This document shows, in pieces, positions 1 through 6,858 of a DNA stretch of 50,641 nucleotides (position 1 is its first letter; the number at the start of each line of letters is the position of its first letter). Origin of the DNA: Methylomonas sp. GTDB lineage: Bacteria; Pseudomonadota; Gammaproteobacteria; Methylococcales; Methylomonadaceae. The translations under genes and the position numbers were made by a program. The notes under the pieces are model-generated. The model was given only the letters and a program-made list of their open reading frames with translations. It was not told where the DNA came from and did not search any database. The stretch is from NCBI GenBank assembly GCA_002928965.1, contig PERU01000027.1, positions 1 to 50,641 on the forward strand, given 5' to 3'.

Positions 1-60
1 GGGCTAGGAACATTAGATTTGTTGAGAAAGTTGTCAGGATTGGCAGGCAAACACGACTAA
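1..60 (+). CDS. C-terminal end of an upstream gene (partial)
   Basis: Frame 1 is open from the first base and ends in TAA at 58-60, giving a 19-residue tail (reads ...LRKLSGLAGKHD). It runs in the same direction as the next gene, which starts about 100 bases later. The fragment is too short to name a family, and a short open frame at a window edge can be chance. The family packing downstream makes a co-directional upstream gene plausible. Confidence 0.35.
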   Translation, partial: GLGTLDLLRKLSGLAGKHD

Positions 61-92
61 CAGGCGAGCCCAATAGGATTTAAGGAACATAC

Positions 93-161
93 ATGTTTAA
101 CCAGACAACCCGCAAACAGCCATCGAAGCCTTGCCTGCCCGAAATGGGTAAGTCGGCATGA
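93..161 (+). CDS. Possible 22-residue leader ORF coupled to the next gene
   Basis: ATG at 93 is preceded by a good ribosome binding site (AAGGAA at 82-87). The frame runs 22 codons to TGA at 159-161, which overlaps the ATG of the following gene at 158 as ATGA. The following gene has only a weak binding site of its own, so this short frame could deliver ribosomes to it. The peptide (starts MFNQTTRKQPSK) has no recognisable domain. It may be a translational leader or chance. Confidence 0.25.
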   Translation: MFNQTTRKQPSKPCLPEMGKSA

Positions 162-2308
162 AAACCTCCAGACTTTTGTTATTGCTGGGCATTGCCGCGT
201 TGATAGCGACATTTTTTGCCCTGGATTTGCAGCACTATCTGACGCTGGAAAATTTAAAATCGCAGCAGACCAGCATCGCCGATTACCGTCAGGCTCACCC
301 TATGCTGGCTATGGCGCTGTATGCCGCGTTGTATATCGCGGTCACGGCGCTGTCATTACCGGGAGCGACGATATTAACCCTGGCCGGCGGCGCGGTGTTC
401 GGTTTGCTATGGGGTACGCTGATCGTCTCGTTCGCTTCCAGCATCGGCGCAACCCTGGCATTTCTGGCGTCGCGATTTTTGTTGCGCGACTGGGTCAAAT
501 TCCGATTGAGCACCCGCTTACAAGCCATTGATGAGGGCGTGAGCCGCGACGGCGCCTTTTATTTGTTTACCTTGCGATTGGTGCCGTTGTTTCCGTTTTT
601 CATGATCAATCTGGCGATGGGTTTGACGCCGATCAAGACCAGGACGTTTTACTGGGTCAGTCAGGTCGGCATGTTGGCAGGCACATTGGTGTACGTCAAT
701 GCCGGCACCCAGCTGGCGAAAATCGATTCGCTGTCCGGCATACTGTCTCCAGCCTTGCTGGGATCGTTTGCCTTGCTTGGTGTATTTCCATTAGGAGCCA
801 AGAAAATGCTCGAATTTTTCAAACAACGCAAAATTTACGCGAACTGGCCTAAACCCGACCGTTTCGACAACAATCTGATCGTCATCGGTGCCGGTTCCGG
901 CGGTTTGGTGTCGGCCTACATCGCCGCCGCCGTGAAAGCCAAAGTCACCCTGATCGAAAAACATAAAATGGGCGGCGACTGTTTGAATACCGGTTGCGTG
1001 CCGTCCAAGGCGCTGATTCGCTCGGCCAAATTGCTGTCACACATCAAACGCGCGCCCGAATTCGGCCTCGCCAAGGTCGAAGCTGAATTTGAGTTCGCAG
1101 ACGTGATGGAGCGAGTGCAACAGGTGATCAAAACCGTCGCACCCCACGATGCCATCGAACGCTATACCGAGCTGGGCGTGGAGGTGATCCAAGGCTCGGC
1201 CAAAATCGTATCGCCGTGGGCGGTGGACGTCACGACAGCCGACGGCGTCAAAACCCTCACCAGCCGCGCTATCGTCATCGCCGCCGGTGCCCGACCTCTC
1301 GTACCGCCGATTCCCGGACTGGATACAGTTGATTATCTGACCTCGGATAACATCTGGAACTTGCGCAAATTACCCAAGCGCCTGTTGGTGTTGGGTGGCG
1401 GTCCGATAGGCTGCGAACTGACGCAAACCTTCGCCCGCTTGGGCAGCCTAGTCACGCAGGTGGAAATGGCGCCGCGCCTTATGCTGCGGGAAGATGTCGA
1501 TGTGTCGGCATTGGTTCAAGCCCGCTTCCAGGCGGAAGGCGTGGACGTCAAAGTCAATCACACCGCCAAGGAGTTCATCATCGAAAACGGCGAACACATT
1601 CTGCTGGCCGAAACTGACGAGCAAATCGTCAGAATCGCCTTTGATAACGTGTTGATCGCCATTGGCCGTGCCGCCAATGTGCAAGGGTATGGCGTCGAAG
1701 AATTGGGCATTGCCTTGTCGCCGCGCAATACGCTGGAAACCAACGCCTTGCAGGAAACCAACTATCCGAATATTTTCGCCGTCGGCGACGTGGCAGGGCC
1801 GTATCAATTTACCCACACTGCCGCACATCAGGCTTGGTATGCGGCGGTCAACGCCTTGTTCGGCCAATTCAAGAAATTCCGTACCGATTATTCGGTGATT
1901 CCCTGGTCGACCTTTACCGATCCGGAAGTGGCCCGCGTGGGTTTGAATGAACAGGACGCGCACACACAGAACATCGCTTATGAAGTCTCTACCTATGGTA
2001 TCGACGATCTGGATCGGGCGATTGCCGACGGGGAGGCCCATGGCTTTGTCAAAGTGCTGACCGTGCCGGGCAAGGACAAGATTCTCGGCGTAACCATCGT
2101 CGGCGAACATGCCGGCGATTTGCTGGCCGAGTTCGTGCTGGCGATGAAACATGGCATTGGTCTTAATAAGATTTTAGGCACCATTCACATCTATCCAACC
2201 CTGGCCGAAGCTAACAAATATGTAGCCGGCGTCTGGAAACGCAATCATGCGCCCAAGGCTTTGCTGGCATGGCTGGGCCGTTATCATACTTGGCGGCGTA
2301 ACGTTTGA
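158..2308 (+). CDS. TVP38/TMEM64 membrane domain fused to FAD-dependent disulfide oxidoreductase
   Basis: The 716-residue protein has two parts. Residues 1 to about 225 form a hydrophobic TVP38/DedA-type membrane domain with several helices and the internal LPGATILTLAGGAVFG stretch. From about residue 236 a pyridine-nucleotide disulfide oxidoreductase follows. It has an FAD-binding GAGSGG near 245, the redox-active pair Cys275/Cys280 in GGDCLNTGCVPSK, an NAD(P)-binding GGGPIGCE, and an FAD-binding IFAVGDVAG. The C-terminal dimerisation domain ends in TWRRNV, without the terminal Cys pair of mercuric reductase. Family knowledge: such enzymes pass electrons from NAD(P)H through FAD to a disulfide or other acceptor. 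The membrane domain suggests action at the inner membrane, possibly on quinones or thiols; the substrate is unknown. It probably heads an operon with the glycosyltransferases downstream. Confidence 0.9.
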   Translation: MKTSRLLLLLGIAALIATFFALDLQHYLTLENLKSQQTSIADYRQAHPMLAMALYAALYIAVTALSLPGATILTLAGGAVFGLLWGTLIVSFASSIGATLAFLASRFLLRDWVKFRLSTRLQAIDEGVSRDGAFYLFTLRLVPLFPFFMINLAMGLTPIKTRTFYWVSQVGMLAGTLVYVNAGTQLAKIDSLSGILSPALLGSFALLGVFPLGAKKMLEFFKQRKIYANWPKPDRFDNNLIVIGAGSGGLVSAYIAAAVKAKVTLIEKHKMGGDCLNTGCVPSKALIRSAKLLSHIKRAPEFGLAKVEAEFEFADVMERVQQVIKTVAPHDAIERYTELGVEVIQGSAKIVSPWAVDVTTADGVKTLTSRAIVIAAGARPLVPPIPGLDTVDYLTSDNIWNLRKLPKRLLVLGGGPIGCELTQTFARLGSLVTQVEMAPRLMLREDVDVSALVQARFQAEGVDVKVNHTAKEFIIENGEHILLAETDEQIVRIAFDNVLIAIGRAANVQGYGVEELGIALSPRNTLETNALQETNYPNIFAVGDVAGPYQFTHTAAHQAWYAAVNALFGQFKKFRTDYSVIPWSTFTDPEVARVGLNEQDAHTQNIAYEVSTYGIDDLDRAIADGEAHGFVKVLTVPGKDKILGVTIVGEHAGDLLAEFVLAMKHGIGLNKILGTIHIYPTLAEANKYVAGVWKRNHAPKALLAWLGRYHTWRRNV

Positions 2309-2324
2309 GAGGCAAATTCAAGAC

Positions 2325-3008
2325 ATGACTTATCACATTAGTATCGTCATCCCGGTGCTCAACGAGGCCGGACAACTCTCTGCTAAATTACAGGCCTTGC
2401 AAGGTCTGCGTGATCGTTGCCAGCTGCTGCTGGTCGATGGCGGCAGTCACGATGAAAGCCCTGAAATTGCCAAGCCTCTGGTCGATAAGGTCATACTTGG
2501 TTCTCGCGGTCGGGCCCTACAAATGAATGCAGGTGCTTTGCAAGCTGATGCCGAGGTATTGCTGTTTGTGCATGCCGATACGCGATTGCCGGATAATGCA
2601 ATTGATTTGATCAGTCAGGCGATGGCCGAAGGTTTTCAGTGGGGACGTTTCGATGTGGCATTCGACAGCCCCAAGCCTGTCTTCAAACTGATAGCCTTTA
2701 TGATGAATCAGCGCTCGCGGCTGACCGGCATTGCTACCGGCGATCAAGCGTTGTTTATGTCCCGCCCAGCTTTTGCTGCGGTAGGCGGCTTTCCGGAGAT
2801 TGCCTTGATGGAAGATATTGCCCTCAGCGGCAAACTGAAAAAACTCGGCAAACCCCGTTGCTTAAAGGCTAAGGTACAGACTTCGGCACGGCGCTGGCAA
2901 CAACACGGACTATTTAAAACCATCCTACTGATGTGGCGGTTACGCTTGGCGTATTTTTTCGGTGCCGATCCCAATGATCTGGCCATAAGTTATTACGGGA
3001 GAAGATAA
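2325..3008 (+). CDS. TIGR04283-type family 2 glycosyltransferase
   Basis: The 227-residue GT-A glycosyltransferase begins ISIVIPVLNEAGQL, followed by LLVDGGSHDES and FVHADTRLP, and later MEDIALSGKLKK, the pattern of family 2 enzymes named TIGR04283 ('arsenosugar biosynthesis' glycosyltransferase). That family name comes from genome context in other bacteria; no arsenic gene is visible here. ATG 2325 was chosen because the homologous region starts there. An upstream in-frame start at 2247 would lie inside the previous gene and add unrelated residues. It begins 16 bases after the flavoenzyme stop, and its own stop overlaps the next start (TAATG). A nucleotide-sugar donor is expected; the acceptor is unknown. 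Confidence 0.85.
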   Translation: MTYHISIVIPVLNEAGQLSAKLQALQGLRDRCQLLLVDGGSHDESPEIAKPLVDKVILGSRGRALQMNAGALQADAEVLLFVHADTRLPDNAIDLISQAMAEGFQWGRFDVAFDSPKPVFKLIAFMMNQRSRLTGIATGDQALFMSRPAFAAVGGFPEIALMEDIALSGKLKKLGKPRCLKAKVQTSARRWQQHGLFKTILLMWRLRLAYFFGADPNDLAISYYGRR

Positions 3009-3799
3009 TGGAAGCTATGCTTCGCTTTGGCGTGTTTTTCGGGATTTTGTCGTTGATGGTGATTTGGGAAGCGCTCAGTCCAACGCGATGTTTGAGTGCG
3101 TCTCGCCGTCAACGTTGGAGCATCAATCTTGGCTTGGCGACCTTGAATGCGGGTGTGATGCGCATCAGCATCGGTGCTGCGGCCTGGCTGGCGGCACACT
3201 GGGCCGTCGACCAACAGCTTGGCCTGTTCAACAACTTACCCGTACCCGATTGGCTTAACATTTCGCTAAGCCTGCTTTTACTGGATTTGGCGATTTACGC
3301 GCAACATGTGGCGGCCCATCGTTGGCAATGGTTTTGGCGTCTGCATCAAGTCCATCACAGCGACCTTGATTTCGACACCACCACCGCCGTGCGCTTTCAT
3401 CCCTTAGAGATCATGCTGTCCATGGCTTACAAAGTATTTCTGGTGATTACACTCGGTGCCGATCCTCTGGCCGTCATCGCGTTCGAAATCATCCTGAATG
3501 GCTGCGCGTTGTTCAATCACGGTAATGTCAGCCTGCCGCCGCTTTTTGAGCGGATGCTGCGTTATTTGTTGGTCACGCCGGACATGCACCGCATTCATCA
3601 TTCCGCCTCGCAACAGGAAACCGACAGCAATTATGGCTTTTCCTTGTCGTGTTGGGACCGCCTGTTCAGGACCTACTGTCATCGGTCACAGCAACCGCAA
3701 ACCGAGATGACGATTGGTTTGAACGGGTTTCGCGATAGTCAAGCACTGGGTTTCTTGCAGTTATTAGCCATGCCGTTTCGACCTTTGCGCAAGCGCTGA
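3008..3799 (+). CDS. Sterol desaturase / fatty acid hydroxylase family membrane enzyme
   Basis: The 263-residue protein has hydrophobic segments in its first 90 residues and the three histidine clusters of the fatty acid hydroxylase superfamily. These are HVAAH (His100, His104), HQVHH (His113, His116, His117) and HRIHH (His194, His197, His198). In the family these bind a di-iron centre that hydroxylates or desaturates a lipid in the membrane, using oxygen. The substrate here is unknown. Sitting between two glycosyltransferases, it could act on a lipid that is later glycosylated, which is inference. The start overlaps the preceding stop by one base, a sign of translational coupling. Confidence 0.88.
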   Translation: MEAMLRFGVFFGILSLMVIWEALSPTRCLSASRRQRWSINLGLATLNAGVMRISIGAAAWLAAHWAVDQQLGLFNNLPVPDWLNISLSLLLLDLAIYAQHVAAHRWQWFWRLHQVHHSDLDFDTTTAVRFHPLEIMLSMAYKVFLVITLGADPLAVIAFEIILNGCALFNHGNVSLPPLFERMLRYLLVTPDMHRIHHSASQQETDSNYGFSLSCWDRLFRTYCHRSQQPQTEMTIGLNGFRDSQALGFLQLLAMPFRPLRKR

Positions 3800-3802
3800 A
3801 CC

Positions 3803-4429
3803 ATGGCTTATCAGTTTCCAGACAGCGTACTATTGATATTTTGCAAGGCCCCAATCCCTGGTCAAGTCAAAACCCGGCTACAACCGGCCTTGAGCGCAGA
3901 ACAGGCTTGCCAAGCGCACCGGCAGCTCACTTATATGACCTTGGATCGGGCCTTTCAACAGTCTTTGTGTCCAGTCGAACTTCATTGTGCGCCGGATACC
4001 AACCATGTCTTCTTTCAAGATTGTGCATACCGCTATCCACTTACACTCAAGTCACAGCATGGCGAAGATTTGGGCGAACGCATGCATTACGCCTTTGATG
4101 ACGCCTTGGGCCGATACCAGCATGCAGTGCTGATAGGTTGCGATTGTCCTAGCCTTTCCGGTGACGACCTGCGTTCGGCACTGATGGCGTTAAACCAAGG
4201 ACACGATGCGATCATCGCACCCGCCGACGATGGCGGTTACGTCATGATCGGTTTAAATCAGGTTCAACCGGGACTGTTCAGCGACATGAGTTGGGGGCAT
4301 GACCAAGTCATGTCAGCCACCCGTCGCCGGTCAGAAGACATCGGTTTGAAGGTTTATGAACTGGACAGTCAGTGGGACGTGGATACCTATCAGGACTGGC
4401 AACGCTATTTAGAGTTAACAAATCACTGA
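3803..4429 (+). CDS. TIGR04282-type glycosyltransferase (DUF2064)
   Basis: The 208-residue protein opens with LLIFCKAPIPGQVKTRL, the nucleotide-binding start of the DUF2064/TIGR04282 group, which resembles nucleotidyl/glycosyl transferases. GCDCPSLSGDDL and ADDGGYVMIGL are the other conserved blocks. It follows the desaturase-like gene with 3 bases between stop and start. TIGR04282 and TIGR04283 proteins are often encoded together, as here, and database names link them to arsenosugar synthesis. No arsM or arsS homologue is in view, so a role in some other glycolipid is equally possible. It is the last gene of the operon. Confidence 0.85.
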   Translation: MAYQFPDSVLLIFCKAPIPGQVKTRLQPALSAEQACQAHRQLTYMTLDRAFQQSLCPVELHCAPDTNHVFFQDCAYRYPLTLKSQHGEDLGERMHYAFDDALGRYQHAVLIGCDCPSLSGDDLRSALMALNQGHDAIIAPADDGGYVMIGLNQVQPGLFSDMSWGHDQVMSATRRRSEDIGLKVYELDSQWDVDTYQDWQRYLELTNH

Positions 4430-4486
4430 GACGAAATGGCATTCCCCCAAAGGTTTCTTTAACTGTTTGCATACAAAAAAGCCGAC

Positions 4487-4514
4487 ATGCACCCATTTCA
4501 AGGAATGGGTGCAT
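4487..4514 (-). terminator. Hairpin with T-run, oriented for minus-strand transcripts
   Basis: A perfect 11-base-pair stem (ATGCACCCATT with AATGGGTGCAT) encloses a 6-base loop. On the minus strand a run of six T follows six bases after the stem (4475-4480 read in reverse). No T-run follows on the plus strand. It sits directly after the decayed gene at 4498-4760 and probably was its terminator. It also separates that gene from the plus-strand operon. Confidence 0.5.
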
Positions 4515-4760
4515 CTGAGCTAGGGCGAAAACATTCACCTCTTCGAGCGCATTTCTGGCTGCTACATTGCGCAGGTTCGTCCCACGCTTTGGCTTGGAAT
4601 GCGGTGTCTAATGGGCTATTGATAATATGGTTGGTGTAGTTGCTTAGGGTTTTGAATGCCACGCTCAACACCACTTCCAAAACCTACGCCCGGCTGTAGC
4701 CTGCCGCGATAAATTTGTCTAAGGATTTGGTTGAAAATAATTTCCCGCAACTCCGGACAC
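4498..4760 (-). pseudogene. Decayed 3' fragment of a carboxymuconolactone decarboxylase-family gene
   Basis: One minus-strand frame reads ...SLDKFIAAGYSRA, then a TAG stop (4684-4686), then VLEVVLSVAFKTLSNYTNHI and SPLDTAFQAKAW. This matches the C-terminal half of AhpD-like carboxymuconolactone decarboxylase proteins, which usually read ..AQVLEVVLGVA.KTLSNYTNHI. The TAG stands where Gln (CAG) is expected, so one C-to-T change would explain it. The first ~100 residues, with the catalytic Cys-x-x-Cys/His region, are absent. The group II intron abuts its upstream side, and the sequence beyond the intron is not the missing half. It is therefore a non-functional remnant. Confidence 0.65.
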
Positions 4761-4799
4761 GATAGGGGTAGGGAAAACCGTCAGGCCTCCCCTCCCTCC

Positions 4800-4832
4800 G
4801 AACCGTGCGTGCGGTTTTCCCGCACACGGCTC
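4800..4832 (-). ncRNA. Group II intron domain V
   Basis: A 33-base hairpin on the minus strand begins GAGCCGTG, has a GAAA tetraloop and ends CGGTTC, the standard catalytic domain V layout. It starts 18 bases downstream of the reverse transcriptase stop, where domain V normally lies when the ORF sits in domain IV. Domain VI follows directly. Confidence 0.88.
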
Positions 4833-4849
4833 TCCAGTTGATGCTTTCC

Positions 4850-6163
4850 TCATCGGGAGTGTCTCTCGGTTTGCCAGGCTGGATATAAGGCGAACAGCCC
4901 GACCTCCGCAAAGAAGGCATTGGTCCAACGTTGATGGTCGGCTAGGCATCGTCCCTGGCCTGGCCGTTTCTCCTGTTTGCGCAGCAAGGCACGCAGTCGT
5001 CGACGTAGAAAGCCATCCAGCTTCCGAAAGACACTGGGATGAGCATGTTTGAAGTAACCATACCAACCCCGTAACATCGGATTCAGGTCGGCGATGACGC
5101 GCGACAAACTCTCGCCCCGCGTTCGCTTCGTCTTCGCCCTGATGCCGTCTTTAATCCGCATCAGGCTTTTCTTGCGTACCCAGCGTTTCCCTGCTTCAAA
5201 TCGGTAGCCGAGAAAGTCGAAGCCTTGACCCGCTTGCCGACTATCTCCGACATGGGTTTTGTCGGGATGCAGTTGCAGCTCATTGGCGTCAACCCATTGC
5301 CGCACTTCCGTGAGCGCCGCTTCCGCTTCGGCTTGACTTTCGCACAGGATCACGAAGTCGTCCGCATAGCGTACCATCTGGTAGCCACGCGCCATCATCC
5401 GCTCATCCAGTGGGTGCAGATACAGATTAGCCAACAGAGGACTGATCACCGCGCCTTGCGGCGTGCCGCCCGTCGGCGTCCAGCGCTCCGTCCCCCTCAG
5501 GATGTCCTGTTCCAGCCAGCTTCGCAACAACTCTAGCAGTCTTCCATCACTGATCCCGGTTTCAACCCGTTCCATCAATCGCTCATGCGGTATGCTGTCG
5601 AAATAACCTTTCAGGTCGGCATCCACCACATAGGTGTAGCCAGCCTTGAGCAGTCGATCCACTTCACGCAAGGCGTCCTTGCAACCGCGTCCGGGACGAA
5701 ATCCGTAACTGGTCGCCAGGAATTTCATCTCGAAAATCGGCTCGATAACGAGTTTAACCGCTGTTTGTACAATTCGATCCTTGACAATCGGAATGCCCAG
5801 TGGCCGCGTTTGTCCTCGGCCCTTGGGGATGTCTACCCGCTTCACCGCTTGCGGTCGATAGCTCCCGTCCCGCAGGTCTTGGCTAAGCTCGGCTAGGTAC
5901 CTGTCCGCACTTGCCGCGAACCGTTCGACGCTTTGACCATCAACGCCCGCCGCGCCTTTGTTGGACTGAACTTTCGCCCAAGCCAACGCTAGCGTTTTCG
6001 GCGCATAGACCTTGTCCATCAGGCTGTACCATTTGCCTCCTTCGACGCCGCTCACCAGCGCCGACACCATGCGTTCCGTCCAGATCGAAGCTTCCACCCT
6101 CGGCAAGCCGCTACGGGTATCTGCATCTTGTTTAGCCCCTTGAGGCACTGTCGATACTGTCAT
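4850..6163 (-). CDS. ltrA: Group II intron reverse transcriptase/maturase
   Basis: The 437-residue protein has an intact reverse transcriptase domain: DKVYAPKTLALAW near the start, RPLGIPIVKDRIVQ, YGFRPGRGCKDAL, DADLKGYFDSIPHE, GTPQGAVISPLLANLYLH, and the catalytic YADD at residues 266-269. A maturase (X) region follows (GFDFLGYRFE, LNPMLRGWYGYFKHA), and the end is WTNAFFAEVGLFAL. No HNH endonuclease domain is present. Members of this family help the intron fold and splice, and copy it into new sites. The absence of the endonuclease fits introns that use replication forks or terminator-like hairpins as targets. The ATG at 6163 gives the full family length. Confidence 0.93.
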   Translation of the reverse strand: MTVSTVPQGAKQDADTRSGLPRVEASIWTERMVSALVSGVEGGKWYSLMDKVYAPKTLALAWAKVQSNKGAAGVDGQSVERFAASADRYLAELSQDLRDGSYRPQAVKRVDIPKGRGQTRPLGIPIVKDRIVQTAVKLVIEPIFEMKFLATSYGFRPGRGCKDALREVDRLLKAGYTYVVDADLKGYFDSIPHERLMERVETGISDGRLLELLRSWLEQDILRGTERWTPTGGTPQGAVISPLLANLYLHPLDERMMARGYQMVRYADDFVILCESQAEAEAALTEVRQWVDANELQLHPDKTHVGDSRQAGQGFDFLGYRFEAGKRWVRKKSLMRIKDGIRAKTKRTRGESLSRVIADLNPMLRGWYGYFKHAHPSVFRKLDGFLRRRLRALLRKQEKRPGQGRCLADHQRWTNAFFAEVGLFALYPAWQTERHSR

Positions 6164-6612
6164 TTGTCTCTCACTGTCTTTTACGCATTCATCTTCCTAC
6201 CCGGCCTTCCCTCGAATCGGTTTTGCTAGCCAATTCTCTCGCGATTTTTTTTTTAGAACCGCTTCGGTACTATGCGGGCTCTGACTCCTGACCCACTTCG
6301 CCGTGAAGATCAGGGCTCTCCGCTTACTCCGCTTTGCTTTCCGAACATCCCGCCCCCAACCACACCATGTGCCCGAACGCCGCTTTGATAGTCACTTCAG
6401 CGCGTTCGGCTATTTCCGGGCTTCGCCATGAATGAGCAGGCTCGCCGTCACATGCCGCCGAATCGGGTTCGTTAGCCTACGGGCTGTTCTTTCGCTTCCG
6501 GTTGCTCTCCACCCCGCCTCACAGCGACGCAGTTACCTTCCGCTATGTGAAATGTGACTACCCACAGCAAGGACTTTCACCTTGCTAACAAAACGTCCTC
6601 ACGGACGCACTC

Positions 6613-6635
6613 GTTCCGGCAGGGATTGCCGGAAC
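6613..6635. repeat. Hairpin repeat directly at the intron 5' junction
   Basis: A perfect 9-base-pair inverted repeat (GTTCCGGCA / TGCCGGAAC) has a 5-base loop. On the intron strand it ends 2 bases before the GTGCG start. It belongs to the dispersed repeat of 6613-6728. Confidence 0.75.
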
Positions 6636-6728
6636 CCAGAAGCCAAGGATGGCGAAGGTCTTTCTCATCCCTGTGAACTGGATACCGGCAATCCCCTTGT
6701 GCCCCAAGAGGATATGCCGGTATGACGG
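6613..6728. repeat. Dispersed CCGGCA-type repeat with two inverted repeats
   Basis: Two hairpins lie about 47 bases apart: GTTCCGGCA/TGCCGGAAC (6613-6635) and ATACCGGCA/TGCCGGTAT (6682-6690 with 6715-6723). The last part, AGAGGATATGCCGG followed by ATGACG with one mismatch between copies, recurs inverted at 50511-50531. This suggests a multi-copy intergenic repeat (REP- or MITE-like) with no coding capacity. Confidence 0.6.
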
Positions 6729-6858
6729 CCTAACTTAAAGGCAGTGACGCAGAGCATGGGTACCATAAACGGAAGTTATTTCTGACGGAATCCTAAGGTT
6801 TGACCGCAAACTACACCACGGTTTTTTACCACTGCACGGGCAAATCCGGCCAATGTCA

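Larger units (their letters stand above)
4762..6610 (-). mobile_element. Group II intron with reverse transcriptase
   Basis: The intron reads on the minus strand. Its 5' end is GTGCG (6610-6606), the usual group II start, followed by the GC-rich domain I region down to the protein start at 6163. Domain V (4800-4832) lies 18 bases after the protein stop, and domain VI leads to a 3' end near 4762, where the CCCCTAT motif provides the expected AY end. Total length is about 1.85 kb. The 3' end is placed to within a few bases. All expected parts (domain I, ORF, domain V, domain VI) are visible, so it may still splice and move. Confidence 0.85.

Noticed and set aside
1448-2152. 234-codon open frame on the minus strand inside the flavoenzyme gene
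   Set aside because: It mirrors the coding strand of a well-supported gene, has no family resemblance and no start signal.
158-2308. Mercuric reductase
   Set aside because: The C-terminal Cys-Cys pair and N-terminal metal-binding domain are missing; only the general disulfide reductase fold agrees.
2247-2324. Upstream start of the TIGR04283 glycosyltransferase
   Set aside because: It lies inside the preceding gene and adds residues outside the domain; ATG 2325 fits the family start.
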